Of a stretch of DNA of 64,000 nt, positions 33,814 to 47,493 are shown in pieces; positions within the stretch are counted from its first letter, which is position 1, and every line of letters starts with the position of its first letter. Position numbers and translations under genes: made by a program. The stretch spans positions 248,001 through 312,000 of the forward strand of contig JADNRY010000004.1 in the NCBI GenBank assembly GCA_015501585.1. Reading direction: 5' to 3'. This stretch comes from Rhodocollybia butyracea (taxonomy: Eukaryota; Basidiomycota; Agaricomycetes; Agaricales; Omphalotaceae). The notes under the pieces are model-generated. The model saw only the letters and a list, made by a program, of their open reading frames with translations, was not told where the DNA came from and did no database searches.

Positions 33814-36580
33814 ATGCCAGACTCAGTAAAGGTGTAAGACCTTCTTCAAATTGTCTGCTCTCTGTTTCTAACCCCTTTTTTTCGCTTGAAGTCTCGCAGT
33901 CGGCTCAGCTGTCGGCGCCATTCGAGACGTTTTTGCAAAAATCAAGGCTATCGACGATAAACATGGCAAATTCGACTTTGCGCTTTGTGTCGGAGATTTC
34001 TTTGGCCCTTTGACAGACACAGACAAGGAAGATGAAGTATCGCTGTTGCTGGATGGCAAGCTGGAAGGTAGGCTGTCGCAATGTCGGGGAACAACATGCT
34101 CAACAAATCACAGCTCCCATCGAGTGCTACATCATGCAAGGTGCAAACCCTCTTCCCGACTCTGTGATTCAGAAATTTGCAAAGACTGGGGGTGAATTGT
34201 GTAAAAATGTGTTTTTGATGAGTGTGTAGCTGTTTCTGTCTTCAGATTGTCGCCTGACTTTGTGGTCAGGTAAATCAGGCCTTGTAACGACCGCCAACGG
34301 GCTTCGGATTGCTTGTTTAGCTGGGGCGTACGAGCAAGCCGTATATTCCGGTGCGGAATCTGCTCCTGTATGGCTTTACCTCCTTATTTCACCAGATTGC
34401 TGAGTGTCTGCTTATAGGGATTTGCCTCGCCGTTCTTCTCTTCACAATCCATCGACCGGCTTCTTTCCAACACTCTTACAACCTCCTCCTCTAAACAAGA
34501 CTACAAATCTCTCTCTGCCATTCAGTCATCCTCGTCCTCGTCACAGCTTGTTGATGTATTCATCACCAACGTCTGGCCTGCTTCCATCCCAAACTTTTCC
34601 AATGTGCCTTTACCAGCGTCGAATGATAGTGCAGATGTTGCACCACCTCTGGATGATGTCTGTAAACGGTTGAAACCACGATACCACTTCTCTTGCAGTG
34701 GTCAGCCACCTGTGTTTTGGGAGAGGGAACCGTTTGTGTGGGAGGATGAGAATAGTCGAGCATCGAGGTTTATTAGCTTGGGCTCGTTTGGAGGACCAGC
34801 TCCAGAATCGGGGAAGAAACAGAGGGTGAAAACATTGTGACTCTTCGCTGATCTAAACTGACATGCCTTCATAGTGGTTCTACGCATTCTCCATCGCCTC
34901 AAATGGAGCAGGATCCACCGCAGTGGCCAACGCGACCAAAAACCCGTTTTCTGCGTCTATGCCATCTCGCAAACGACCTTTCCAGGACCAAGAGGAAAGT
35001 GGCGGCGGGAACTATATCTTTGGTGATGTAAAACAGCCGGGAAAGCGGTCGAGGATAGGTATGCTTTAACCTATCACCTACTCGTTCAAGAGCTTATAAC
35101 TCTTCCGACAGAAAACGGTCCGCCAGGAAAACCTCCTCCTGGTTACAAATGCCATCGGTGTGATTCCAACGACGTGCGTCTGTTCTATCTGATAAGACTG
35201 TCGTTAATATGAAGTATCTCGCAGCATTTCATCAACGACTGCCCAGAGCGTCAAAAACCTCCAGAAGGGTATATCTGTCGACTTTGTAATATGGTGAGTT
35301 TTCCTGTTCAGCACTCTACTATCACGTTCTCACTACTCGCACGTCCTTCCTATGTAGCCAGGCCATCTCGTCCGTGATTGCCCCACTAAACATGCAGTAG
35401 GCGACACTGGGGGAAGGAAACCCAAAGAGGGATATGTATGTAGGGCGTGTGGGAGTGAGGGCCACTATCTCGACGACTGCCCCATAGTCAACCAGCGGAA
35501 CACTGGAGGAGAAGACGGGGGTGGAAGGAGGGGTAAACATGCTCCGGTGAAGGAAATTGGACGTGCGTACTCACCTTTTTTGTTAAACAAAATTGACTAA
35601 TCGAACGTCATTTGCTTAGCTGATGAATGCTGGTTTTGTCTATCGAACCCTAACCTGGCGTACGTGTACTCTGTCAATATTCAGCCTTCAGCCTCATCTC
35701 TCCTTGATCCCTTCTCCACCCGCGCAACTCATTACTGATCGTTCTATGTAGAAAACACCTCATCGTCTCCATTGGCGAAGAGTGCTACGTTACATTACCA
35801 AAGGGACAGATAATTCCAACACAAGACGGTCATGCTTACGTGCCCGGTGGAGGTCATGTCCTAATCGTACCCATAACACATTATCCTACATTAAGTACGA
35901 TCCCGCCAGATCTGGCACCGCCTATTCTCGATGAAACCGAGAGGTACGGTTCTTTCTCGATCTGCCCATTCCCGTTACTTATATTCTACATATGTAGGTA
36001 CAAATCCGCCCTCCGGCTTTTTTACGCCAAACACTCCTGTATACCTGTTTTCTTCGAAGTATCTCGAGTTTCTTCAAAAGGCGCGCGAGGCGTCCACGCG
36101 CATGTTCAAGCCATACCGATCCCATCATCGGAGTTCAACGTGAACGATATCGAAAACGCTTTCATCTCCCAAGGTCGATCCCAAGGGATCGATTTCGAAA
36201 GCGAAAATAATGTTGAGGAGGCTTTAGCTTCCTCTGCGGGCGGACGAAATGGGTATTTCAGAGTGGATTTACCTGATGGAAGGAAGATGGTACATTTGAT
36301 GAAACCGAACGTTCCGTTTAGTATACAGTTTGGAAGGTGAGTTGAATGCTTATGTTTTGTTTTGTTTCTATCGGGGTTGCGTATCCACCACTTCCTCCTT
36401 TCTTCGTCACAATTATCTTATTTGGCCTATTCTGATTCATCGTTTTCCAGACAAGTACTGGTCTCTCTTCTCGGAACGCCTGAGCGTTTAGACTGGAAAG
36501 CATGTATGCTATCGGAAGAGGAGGATAAAGCGGATGCGCAGTCTTTCAAAACTGCTTTTGCACCTTTTGTACCTTCGTAA
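33814..36580 (+). CDS. CwfJ/CWF19-like protein with three CCHC zinc knuckles
   Basis: Thirteen exons: 33814-33833, 33892-34067, 34114-34221, 34270-34367, 34418-34825, 34875-35058, 35112-35173, 35225-35293, 35358-35562, 35620-35659, 35752-35943, 35998-36336, 36451-36580; 676 residues with all phases consistent. The N-terminal part resembles the debranching-enzyme-like domain of Drn1/CWF19L1 (VLAVGSAVGA, FALCVGDFFGP, GLRIACLAGAYE). The middle has three knuckles C-x2-C-x4-H-x4-C (CHRCDSNDHFINDC, CRLCNMPGHLVRDC, CRACGSEGHYLDDC). The C-terminal CwfJ domains start DECWFCLSNPNLAKHLIVSI and include the histidine-triad-like HAYVPGGGHVLIVPITHYP and GVHAHVQAIPIP. By family it acts with the spliceosome or intron-lariat turnover in the nucleus. 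The knuckles suggest RNA contact. The gene looks intact. Confidence 0.9.
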
Positions 36581-36871
36581 AATTGTCAATGCCAACTGTA
36601 CGGTGTATACATTGTATCTTCCCTGATCTAATCTCTAACGGAGATAACTTCACAAAGCACAGTAGTGAAAGAGGCGAGCCAACAGCTCCGTCCCCTTTGT
36701 TGAAGCCAGCCGAAGTCGGTGCTTCCGTGGATGATATGCAGTAAGACAATGTGCAAGAGCAGCGTTATATTCTGCCTTGACCCCATTGGGGCGGTCAACA
36801 CGTCGCCCATAAAATTGCTCATCTCGAAAATTGAAGAAAAATACGGAGATTCGGAGAAAATATATATAAAA

Positions 36872-39057
36872 TTATGTCAACTCAGTCGTTGCTGAAATCA
36901 AGTCTCGCGCCTGCGGGTCGCGGGGTAAAATGGAAGATATGTATGGCATGGGGTGGCTGAAATCGGACGTCGATTTTAATAAAGAAATCCGAGCAACATC
37001 AACGAGGACATACCGAAAAAAGGTCTTGGTAAAGTCTCCCGGGATGTTGATTTCATTACCTTCGTTGTCTTTGGCCTTGCGTAGATCAAGTGTGGCCAGT
37101 ATATATGCAATAGCAAGCCAAACAGTATTGTCAGCCATGTAGCGGCCTACACAAACTCTGTGAGGTAGAGATACAATTCAAGTCAATGTTAGTTATCAAC
37201 AAACTGACAGACCTTCGTCCAAATCCATAGGCATAAATGTCATTAATACTTGTAAATGGTCCTGATTGAGAGTCAAGGAAACGTTCGGGAATAAATTTGT
37301 TGGGTTCGGAGTACACGTTAGGGTCTCGGTTCATAGCCCTAAAGGATATTTTGAGCTCACAACTTATGGAAGGAGTGCGCAAGATCTACCAGATATTGGG
37401 AATAATCACACAGCCTAAAATGAACAAACTGAGATTAATACCAAGCAGCACCAGAGAAAAGAATAAAACCTTTAGGAATGTGGTAACCATTATAATAATC
37501 ATCTTCAGTTGAAACATGATTGACCCCTACCAGATCCTAAGAAATAACTACTCATTTTGAAGGAGGATCTCTTACCAAGAGGAAGAGGTGGATGCAAGCG
37601 CATTATTTCACGGTAGATAGACTCGACGTAAGGAAGCGACTTTCGGTCCTCAAAGGTGGGTAGTCGAGTTCTTCCAATGACACGATCGATTTCAGCCCGT
37701 CCTTTGGCCTGAACATCAGGATGTAGAGTCATGGTTAGAAGAAATGAGGTCACGGAAGACATTGTCTATTGAAAGCCTGGTAAGATTCAAATATTAGTCT
37801 GAGCAGACATCGTTACCGTATCCGAGGCAGCTGAGGATTGAAAGGGCCTTTGGTTTGAGTAAGTCGTGCAAGAAATCGGGCGTTGAATCTCACCTATGAA
37901 GCTAGTAGAACCCATGCCCTTGATCATCTCGATATCTGCTGGTTTACCCTCATTTTCGAATGCTAATTCGGCAACAACAGATGTGCCAGTGCCAAGTTTC
38001 TGGAAGGATGATAAATCCTTCAAGGATTTAAAGTTGCCATGTTGGACATAGTCTTACTCACGAAGTTATTCACTGCCCTATCAAACGGGATAGTGTCTAA
38101 GGCACTATAGTTTTCTCGAAGTTCGAGTACTGTCTGTTTGAACCCACAGCCTGGAAAGAAAGAGGGCATAAAGCGCAGCCATGGAAATCGTTCCAGGGTA
38201 GGGAAACCACTTGATAACATTCTTGCAAATATATCAACGGTTTCTTTGCCCTTCCGGGAAAGAGGGTCATCGTAACCGATATCAAGCCCGTATAACGAAG
38301 CGTATATGACGCTTTGAGAGAATCTAGTTGGACAAAGCATTCAACTATAGTATTTTTAGATATGATTAGTAAAACGTACATCAGGGTATGCTGCATGATC
38401 TGCTCCGGCGTAGCTACTAGGCTTCGTGTAAGATCAAGAACTTTCTTATACTGGGCTGGATAGAAGCGACTAATAGCGGATTGACGAAAGATCTGATTGT
38501 AAAGCTTCTTTTTCGTCCGCCACTTTGCTGAATGCTCCTGTCATGAAGGAAAGTGAAGATACGGGATATATAGAATTGACGTGAGTCAAGTAGGTGGTTT
38601 ACCTGCAGTGAAAGCACACGTTCTCCTCCGCACCTTATGATTATATATTAGAAATACTCTGTTGAAATTGAAATTTCCGACTTACAGAATTGCCGTCCAA
38701 GATGTTTCTCGACTCGAGTAGATACGCGCGCGCTTTTCTAGTAGATCTACGGCAGTCCGAGAGCTATTAGTTATGAGGGTATTCTTTTCACGGATATAGA
38801 CAAGGTCCCCTGGTAAAACGCCACCCAAGAATCAGTACATCGACTCTATAGACACTAGGCTGTGACCGACCATATTCTCTACCCCACTCTTGACATTTGA
38901 CCCAGGCATCAAGAGCCGGAAAGTCGGGGGATTTGGGACCAGGGGGAAAGGTTATTGTAGACTTAGGCTGGTGCCGACGAGAAAGAAGATACAGCAAGGC
39001 TAATGCCAGAGGCACAATTCCAGACAAAATCAAAGGCAAGGATGACGCAGGAGCCAT
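36872..39057 (-). CDS. Cytochrome P450 (intact)
   Basis: Thirteen minus-strand exons: 39057-38871, 38809-38686, 38633-38603, 38537-38380, 38323-38062, 37999-37894, 37830-37817 (14 nt), 37765-37576, 37526-37470, 37414-37390 (25 nt), 37338-37213, 37157-37014, 36956-36872; 502 residues, no break. It has an N-terminal anchor (LILSGIVPLALALLYLL), the hinge FPPGPKSP, LVYIREKNTLITNS, WRTKKKLYNQIF, the I-helix STSFIAASDTTMSSV, the K-helix REIMR, PERF, and the heme loop YGFGRRVCVGRYMADN. This resembles the O-methylsterigmatocystin-oxidoreductase-like P450s expanded in mushrooms. The substrate is unknown. It ends 291 bp from the convergent CwfJ gene. Confidence 0.9.
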
Positions 39058-40366
39058 TGTATATCAATGAAGGAAGGAAATAAGAAAGGAAGTGAGTGAG
39101 ATTTTTGTATAAGTTCCACCAGCTGGGTCCACCTTATATCGACGTTCTTATTCCTGAAATTATACTAGGCCCTTCGACTACGGCATGAGAGGATAAGGCG
39201 CGAGCCTAGTGGGACTTGAGGCCCGTAGCAAATCAAGCTCACTGGGTACACCTTCGTTACAGTTCGTTACTTTCAGGTAAGCTTCGCGTGGTTCCGATTA
39301 AGAAGTTCTTTTCGGCTGACTTGACTATGCTTTCCGTGTGTTTCCCAGGAGTCGTTTTGCATGGTCTTCATTACCTTGGGGTTATCTCGATCTTGAGAGC
39401 TGTTGGAATTGGAGAAGGGGACTTAGGGGAGTGTCTTCAGGTTTGGTTTCATCTTCCCATCGCGTTTTCGCCACTGAAATGATTGAGTCGGAGTCACAAT
39501 GACTTTTTGTTGGCGAATCGTTTCGGCCTGGGACTCGGAGCTTAGCGCGTCAATGCCATGAAATGTACACAACAGTCAAGTGAATCTGCGCCGTGCGGTA
39601 AGAAAGAGGCAGTAGAGTCAGCTCCACCGCTCCAGAGGAGATGTCGCAATGTTCTCCGGAAGTACGATGGTACTACAGTACCTGAAGCATACGATTAACT
39701 ATGTTGCAAGATGACCTGCATCACAGAGGCCTAGAATAGCTATTCATTGAGGCACCTGCTCGCAATAGAGCTTTTTTCTGCACCACATGCATCTTCCTTG
39801 AGGAAAACAAGACGGAGCGTCTGTATACAAACTGTATACTTATGTATGCAAGGCAGAGATTTCGCAGAGACATGAAAGCTGTTAGAATTGACACCAAAGG
39901 ATGTAATTGATCACACTTGCTCGTGATTTTCCAAAGCTGCGTGCTGTGATTTCCGTTGAGTTTGATTATTGATAGCCCTACAGCTCTGGAGAGACAATCA
40001 TCCGACTTGTTTCCACAGCTTGAAAATCGATCACCCATAAAGTCCTAAACAGTTTGTTCGTGCCTTCGTAACATCGGATGCGGTGGCGTTCCAATTTTGA
40101 GCCTTTCTTGTGTGAATGGTCCCATTGAGGAACAGCTATAGTCTAGTTTGTCAAAATCAAGAGCAGCAGCGAAAGCAAAAGCAAAAGCAACAGCAATAGC
40201 AAAAGAATGACCGGGTTCACCGGAACCGAGGGCCGACATATATGGGCGCTTAGGACAATTATTACTTCGGATCTTACTACAGCACATCGTTATAAACACA
40301 GGACACTCTTTGGACTCTCATTCGCAAATATCCCACTACTCAGCTACTGTAATCGTATACCTAGTC
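39058..40366. other. Spacer between divergent P450 and arginase
   Basis: No supported gene. Positions 40157-40205 carry an imperfect AGCAAA/AGCAGC hexamer-like run. Promoters of both neighbours must lie here; no strong TATA element was seen. Confidence 0.4.
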
Positions 40367-41690
40367 ATGTCGCTTTTGCCCCGATTCCTCAAAGGCCCTA
40401 AGACCGCGTCGGTGAGTACCAGCCCAAGCTCAGCTATAGTAAAACTAACGAAGGAGTGGTCAGATTGTCGGATGTCCCTTCAGGTATGCAACTCATCCCA
40501 TCGCTCACCAATTTCGAAGCTGAAATACACTGTCACTCTCAGCGGAGGCCAGGTGTGTTCCTTGCCTTTACTTGATGGAAAATTGTTCAATTTTCTCTCG
40601 AAATCTAGCCTAAAGTTGGCGTTGATCAAGGTCCTATCCATCTTGTTGAAGCCGGCCTCATTGATCAACTCAAAGAACTTGGCTGGAACGTTAAATTCGA
40701 TGGACACCACCAATTCGAAGAAATTAATACTGCAAACGATCCTCCCATTGGAAAACTCAAGAATCCGCGTTACGTTTCGCGTGTTTGCCAGTCCGTTGCC
40801 CAGGCTGTCGGAGAACATGCAAAGAATGGCGAATTGCCCGTGACTTTGGGAGGAGACCACTCCCTGGTACGTTTGGCTGTCTTTGTTTCATGACAAATGC
40901 TTTTTTGACATCGGTATAGGCAATGGGAACGATATCTGGAACTTTTGAGTTAGAACAGCTTTTCATCCATATAAGAGGCGTACTAACGTCCTTACAGGGC
41001 ACACCCCGACGCTTGTGTTATCTGGGTCGATGCTCACGCCGACATCAACACCGCTGAAACCACAGAATCAGGTAACATCCATGGTATGCCCGTGTCCTTC
41101 CTCCTAGGCCTTCCTGGAAACGATCACAAACCTAACGAGTTCGGTTGGGTCAAGCCTGTTCTCAGGACTGACCGTCTGGTATATATCGGTCTCCGTGATA
41201 TTGACTCTGGAGAAAAGAAGATTCTCAAGGATAATAACATTCGTGCATTCAGTATGCATGAGGTTGACAAGTATGGTATCGGCAAAGTTGTTGAAATGGC
41301 TTTGGACCATGTCAATCCTAACAGGGACCGCCCAATTCATCTGAGTTTCGACGTTGACGCGTTAGACCCCTCGGTCGCTCCGTCTACTGGCACTCCAGTT
41401 CGTGGAGGATTGACATTCAGAGAAGGACATTATATTTGTGAGGCGTTGTGGGAGACTGGTCTGCTTGTGGCTCTCGATTTGATGGTAAGTTGCTCAGATT
41501 GCGTCTGGTATACGCAAGTGATAACTTTCATTTTTGTAGGAGGTTAACCCTTCTCTCGCCGATGATGTTAGCGTACAGCAGACAGTGGCAGTTGGGTGCT
41601 CCCTTGTACGATCAGCGTTGGGTAAGTATTTGATTCAGCGCATGGAAAGCACTACCTCATCTACTCTATCTAGGCGAGACTTTGTTGTAG
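40367..41690 (+). CDS. CAR1: Arginase
   Basis: Eight exons: 40367-40411, 40464-40483 (20 nt), 40543-40552 (10 nt), 40609-40866, 40920-40948, 40998-41484, 41540-41621, 41674-41690; 315 residues, usual arginase length. It hydrolyses L-arginine to ornithine and urea with a two-manganese centre. Family marks are [22 protein letters not shown] (about 106-111), [10 protein letters not shown] (about 130-139) and [20 protein letters not shown] (from about 237), carrying the metal-binding His and Asp residues. The 10-nt exon 3 (SGGQ junction) is fixed by phase and by the conserved N-terminus. The gene is intact. Cytosolic by family; arginine catabolism, often nitrogen-regulated, though no regulatory site is visible here. 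Confidence 0.95.
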
Positions 41691-44600
41691 CCATACATAA
41701 TCCCTGGAAATGGACAGATCACTAGCACTCTTCACTGTATGTATAATCAACTGTAACAAATTTACAATGACCCCCATGGGATCGCTGGACGTTTCTCTGT
41801 TCGCAACCATGACGCCGCATCACAATCGTGCTCCTTGATCTTTTTAAACTCAGCATTATTGTCTGGTGCGTCTGAGGCTGAATTCTACAAGTCTGACAAT
41901 CCCCTATCTCACTACAAAGCGAAACGGAAATTTTTTCTTTCCTTTTCTCCGTATGTAGTGTTCTATATCTGATGAGTTGTATAGGTCGTACTACGCTTAG
42001 ATTTTCCCTCCACGGTTCATGTTTACTTGTTATTTGTCAACAAGAGTGCCTTTGGGTAGTAGGTCTGCGGTTCAGGACTGTTACATAGGCCCTCCCATTA
42101 TGATTGAAACTATCGATCCCCCTTCGATTCCCCTTCGCCTCCACGAAGTGCTCAGAGCAACTACTAGAAGTTTTCTTAGAGCAGAAAGTGTGCCATAAAG
42201 TTTGACCGCCCGGCTAATTTATCCTGAGTACACCCAGTTGAAGGAACGTTTTCAGCCCCAATTTCCAAACCCTTTTGTTGACTTAAAAAGAGTCATCAAA
42301 ATATATGTTTATTGAGGCACTGGATGGAGAATCTGTCGTAGATGAAGATATACCTTTGCCAACGGTTTCACTGGAACCGACAGAGTGCTATGAGTTTAGC
42401 TTCTATCGTTCTTACCCGCATCTCACTAATCTGCACACCGGTACACACGGCGTAAACAGCGTGTTGTGTGGAGTGGGTTCGTGGCCGCACGCCATTTTGA
42501 TTCGGACACAGTCATTATTCACCTTGGTTTAACAGGCTGGGCTGGTGTTGTAATATGGCCGAGTTCTTACTAACGCAGAGGCATGCCAATCAAGCTTTTT
42601 TGTCCTGGGCTGCATTACTAAATGGATAATTTTCGGACACACAGCGTTACTCACCATCGTTCGATAGATCCCGGTGTCGAATATCCGAGGCTCCCACTGA
42701 CCACTGCCCACAGGTCGACATCATATCGCCTCGCATTCTCTCCAAGGTAAAACTTACCCCTTTTTTGAACACGTTTGCAATCCTGGCAGTGACAGCCTGG
42801 GGCCTTGGAAGATCGGACGTTTTATGAAGGTTTCCATAGGCTGTTCTACATTTTTCGGTTGGACTTTTGTGTGCGATAACTGCACAAGTTGAATAACGGG
42901 AATCGAGTGCAAAGGACAAACTGGTGTATACAAAGAACCTAAAAGTTGCTAAATCTGAACCCGGAAAATCGAAGTTCGATGAGAGAGGTTTGATACGCGG
43001 AGTATGTACATAGTTAGAACTGATTGAACGTATCAAAAGAACAAACGCAAAACAGTCCGAGGAAGAAGAAAGAAGCGCCTTTTTTTTAAAAAAAAAAAAG
43101 TCAGCATGGTACTTGGCGTGAGCTTGAGGAAGAGCAGATTATTTATAGTTTTTTTATATTTATAGTTTTTTATTTTTATGATCCTGCTATATTTATACTG
43201 CTTTGCTCGTTAAACATATGTAAACAAGTCGGTCGGCAAAAGGGCCTGTCGTGTAAGGCTTGGTGTAAGAGGTGTGCGTCACCAGCACGGACTAATGTAA
43301 CTACGGGTCCTGTAGATAAGTTTTCAAAAATGGTAAAGGAAAGTCCAGCGAAAAACCCTAGGATCTTTGGAGAAACATGAACGAACACGTTGAATGCACG
43401 TCTCAGTATAGGGGAGGAAGTGCATCTGGATAGAACTTAGTTCCGCTTGCAGGTGTATCCAGGGCGTATCCGCTCCGTGGCCTTTAGCTCTCGCCGGATT
43501 CTAGGTAGCTTAGTAGTGAATCCCTTTCTGATGATAAACACAAATCTCACACAAGCGGATGTTCAATCCAGCGCACCAGTGCTCTCGGGGTCAGTGTAAG
43601 AGGGGACAGGATGGAATTGATTGCAACTCCTGTAGCAAAGTGGATAAGCTGGGGTCAATGCGGTGGGTCCTCGGGCCCGTCATCGTAGTCAATGATATTA
43701 TCGTTCCTATCAGCTTGTCCGTCACCCGTGAATGTCGGGAAAGTCACCGAGCGAGTCTCGAGTGCTCTGTGTTGTGCATGAGGGCCCTGCGAGAGTGCCC
43801 ATAGAGAATCTGTCTACGTGGAGACACTGGTTTCCTTCAGGAAGTCAGGAAGGGCTTTGATACGCCCGACCCCGATGCCTGCTACGATGCCTGATAGGCA
43901 TATGTCAAACGAAAGTTCGTGTAAAATGTTCCGTGAATTTTCATCTCAGAAAAGGATCGCAAAAGTCCTCGGGTGTGAAGATTGGCCACAACGTTCTTGG
44001 TGGGTACAAGGATATTTATAGTTCCAGATATGGATATCCTCTTGACATCCTCGGGTTACAATCCATCCCCAGAGAGAAGGGCAGGGTAGATTTCGATGAG
44101 TCTTCGTGTATTGTTCGATGTGTGAGTGCGTTGGTATATGGGAAGAATTACTCAGACGATGGAGACGAAGAGAACAAATTTATTTTGGCGCCGGCGCACT
44201 ATCGGCCCGGGTTTGAGAAGCGCGCTGCGAAAGGCTTTTCTTAAGAGGTTCCCGCTGTGAGGAAGTTTGAAGTCGAAAGGAAGAATCTACCAATACGGGA
44301 TTCTCCACTTACAAATGAAAGTTATACATAAGTATGAGCCATGCCAAGCCCTGCTTCGTGCGAATCAGGCTTCGAGTGGTACTAAAGATACCACAAATAG
44401 TAATCCAAGGGAACTTGGGAGTCGTTCCTCGAAAAAAACACCATCTCAGCAGAACATATATCCGCAATCTCCGAGTTAGTCGTGATTTAAGAACCTCGTC
44501 TACCTACCTTATTCACACCCTTCCGACAGTTTCCGTGTAGACCTCGCGCGTCCCCGTGTTTTAGTCGTCCCCGTGGAAATGTTAATTTTCAGTCTCCTAA

Positions 44601-47493
44601 CTGCTTTAAGCCGGATTATCACTCTTCATGGATGGAACGAAACTAGCCAAACAGTGGTGTTTATATTCAAGTTATTTCTCTCACTCCCCACCCCACTCAT
44701 TGCTAATACTCCTATCAGAAATAGCTTGAACCCGTTCTACCCCGATGTACAGCATGGCTATCGACATTGAAGGGCTTCCTCCGGTATGAAGCCTTTACTT
44801 GATAATGAATTTTTCTCGTTATTTTCCATGGCCGTTATTTTCGTTCGACCATGACCGCATATCCATTCTCGTTTTTATTAAATTTTGCTCTCAAGGTTTT
44901 ACAAGCATGCTACTGCACTTTCGTGGTATCCTCGTATCCGATTATTTGCTTCCACGTGAATAATAACCACCCGCCACCTCCTATGAACATGAAACTAATA
45001 TGCGAAAGGCGACGAATCCATTTGGGAAACACTGCTGGGAAAAATAACTGTTCATAATGTGTTGCATTTGGAGGTGCTCTAGTCTGTCGACCATCAGGAT
45101 AAAGGCCATGGATACACTTTGTATGCGAGTAAAGGTAGAGTGGTCTATAAACTGTCTTCGAGTATCGATCATGAACGATCCATTTTTAGTGGTGTTTCTC
45201 CAGTAGAGTAGCCCCTTCCCGCTGTGCATTAGTCTCACGTTGTTCGGGGTGGCGGGTGGTGAGTATCACTTACTGCCCACGAGGGAAGTGAAGAATCGGA
45301 TACGGGGTTACCCGAGAGTGCAATAGTATGCTTTAGAGAGCAGAATCCAATGAAGAAAAGGATGGAAATGCCATGGTAAAACGAAATACCTAAAATAATG
45401 GTATTTAGTTGTGTTAATAAAGAAGATACGCATACTCCCTAAAGCTGCCGCCAAGAACGTTGATTCTTCAAAATGCACCAGTATCCACTTGTCACACAAT
45501 GAGACGGAGTGTGGTGCTTTCGACTTCCCATGCTTATTCTAATATACTAGTAAATACATACTTCCTAAGTTAAACAGTCCAAGTCAGTGCTTTAGGCGGA
45601 TTCCGTCAGATAGAAATCGGCACTTCCACTCAACAACGATATGGCCCACGAAGTTCATCTCAGCGTCATTTTCTGCGGTACACTGCTATCAGCTAGACTA
45701 TCATTCTGCTGCCGGTGGGATGGAGCAAAATCGCAAGTGGGGTTGAAGTGGTGCTGACATATTAAGGTTACATCCCTCCCCAACTCCGCCTAGTCTCACT
45801 CACTGTCAGTACTTCAGCTAGAAACCAACACGGGCTTGACCCTCATTGATTTCGCTACCCTACGCTTATCGGCCGACGGCAAACTGGATAACTTTTTGCC
45901 GTTTATTCTGGTCATCTTCCGCCACTGCGACGGAGAATTAAATCTAGAAATGTCGTTAAGTTGTGCTTGCGGAAAATCCACCTCAAAGTTGCCAATGCAA
46001 GTCAAGAATGTCGATCCTTCAAAAAGCACGAGTATCCACTTGCCATGATACGAGATGGAGCCCCGAGGACGGTACATACGGCTTCCCGTATTCTAGGCGC
46101 AAATATAGGGTGCTTCCCAAGCTAAGAGTCCGACTCCGTCCACTGGAAATCGAAGACACTGTTCACGCAATAGCGACGTGACCCGCGGAGTTGGCGGGAC
46201 TATCCGAGTACCTCCACGATGTGTGAAAGCTTGGTGAGAAGTGTCTTGTTTTTGTTTTCAGCGAAGAAAAATCTCCATTAGCGACAGCTATTCCTGCGCT
46301 TCTATACAGGCAACTGCACGCTGAATGGAGCCAGAAGCGCATTGTCACTTTGCTCTATTCGGCGCATAAGTCTCAGAGATTGGCAACCGATTGATGGTGA
46401 TCTATGATCATGATGCATTGATGCAATCAGATTCAATCAGATCCATTCTGACAAACTGATAATGACAAACGTCTCGCAGCCGAGACCAAATAGCACGAAT
46501 TATGTACAGACGACAGTATTTCTACAGTTATACTAACTACTTATCGTTCTGTTGTGTCGTTGAAGGGAAGGAACAATACATACTACAAGGCTGCATACTA
46601 TACCTCCTAGTACTAAGTGACAATTGTAGTTTATTTGATCCTGAAAATCGCTCTAAATTCGCTTCGAACTTCCCGTTTGCTACTGGAGGTAGGCACGATT
46701 TTGGGCTGTCAAAAGTCAAAGCCCAGATTATTTTACAGCTTTCGCGGCTCGCCCTGGCTCGCCTAACTGTCATTCAAGGATCCCAGTGATATCCCTTGAT
46801 ATGGACCGAATCTCCCCTTCCGAGCTCACACCTTGCCCTAGTATCAGCCTGAAGCTTGATTCGTCTAGAAGCTAATTCCTGCTAGTCGCTGTTATCAGAT
46901 ATAGTTTTCTTGCGTCTCAGCAATTATACACTACGTTTACTTATAATCATTACTACCGGTACTTACATATCTCTTCCTGAATGCTTGACAATCTCATCCT
47001 GCAATTCATGGCACTCATCCAGCATCTTGAGCCTTGCTGACATATATAGCTCACAAACACCAGGATAGAGGTTGGAGATTAGCTCACGGATTGGACGCTG
47101 ACAGTACTGACACCAAAATCACAGAGTCGAACCGTTTATTCTTCGGCTGAGCTTCGTAATTTTTCCCCAGATGCATCATGGCAAAATCAAGGACGATAGT
47201 GTTCAGGAGTCAATACATAGGATCCCGCTCTACATAGTTGCGTCGGTATTCTGGCGGTATCGAGTCTGTTTATGATTTCCAAAAAGAAGCACAGTCAAAG
47301 CTGCATATCGCATGTGGTCACCTGTGCCTGGATCCGAATCACTCGCAACTCACGAAGAAAGGTTTCTTAATATCACACGGAATCGAACGTCCAGTCCGAC
47401 GGGTAAAAATGCAACTCAATCTATCACAACAATACACTCGATACAAGACTTACATACAAACAGTTTAGAGACGACTAACTTTCAAGACATTAT
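41691..47493. other. 5.8-kb spacer without a supported gene
   Basis: Only short, mutually overlapping frames occur (for example 43933-44244 and 46502-46789, plus strand). There is a T8A12 run at 43080-43099 and AT-rich sequence at 43138-43185. A duplicated stretch at 45380-46060 is listed separately. No tRNA, transposon or known domain was found. Confidence 0.4.
45380..46060 (-). repeat. Two diverged copies of a short sequence
   Basis: AGTATCCACTTG with CTTCAAAA before it occurs at about 45465-45492 and 46016-46044. On the minus strand both encode a similar piece (KWILVxFExSTFL). The copies are diverged and neither sits in a credible gene. Confidence 0.4.

Noticed and set aside
39216..39482. 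Plus-strand 88-residue frame between P450 and arginase
   Set aside because: No domain and no splice context; most likely chance in the shared promoter spacer.
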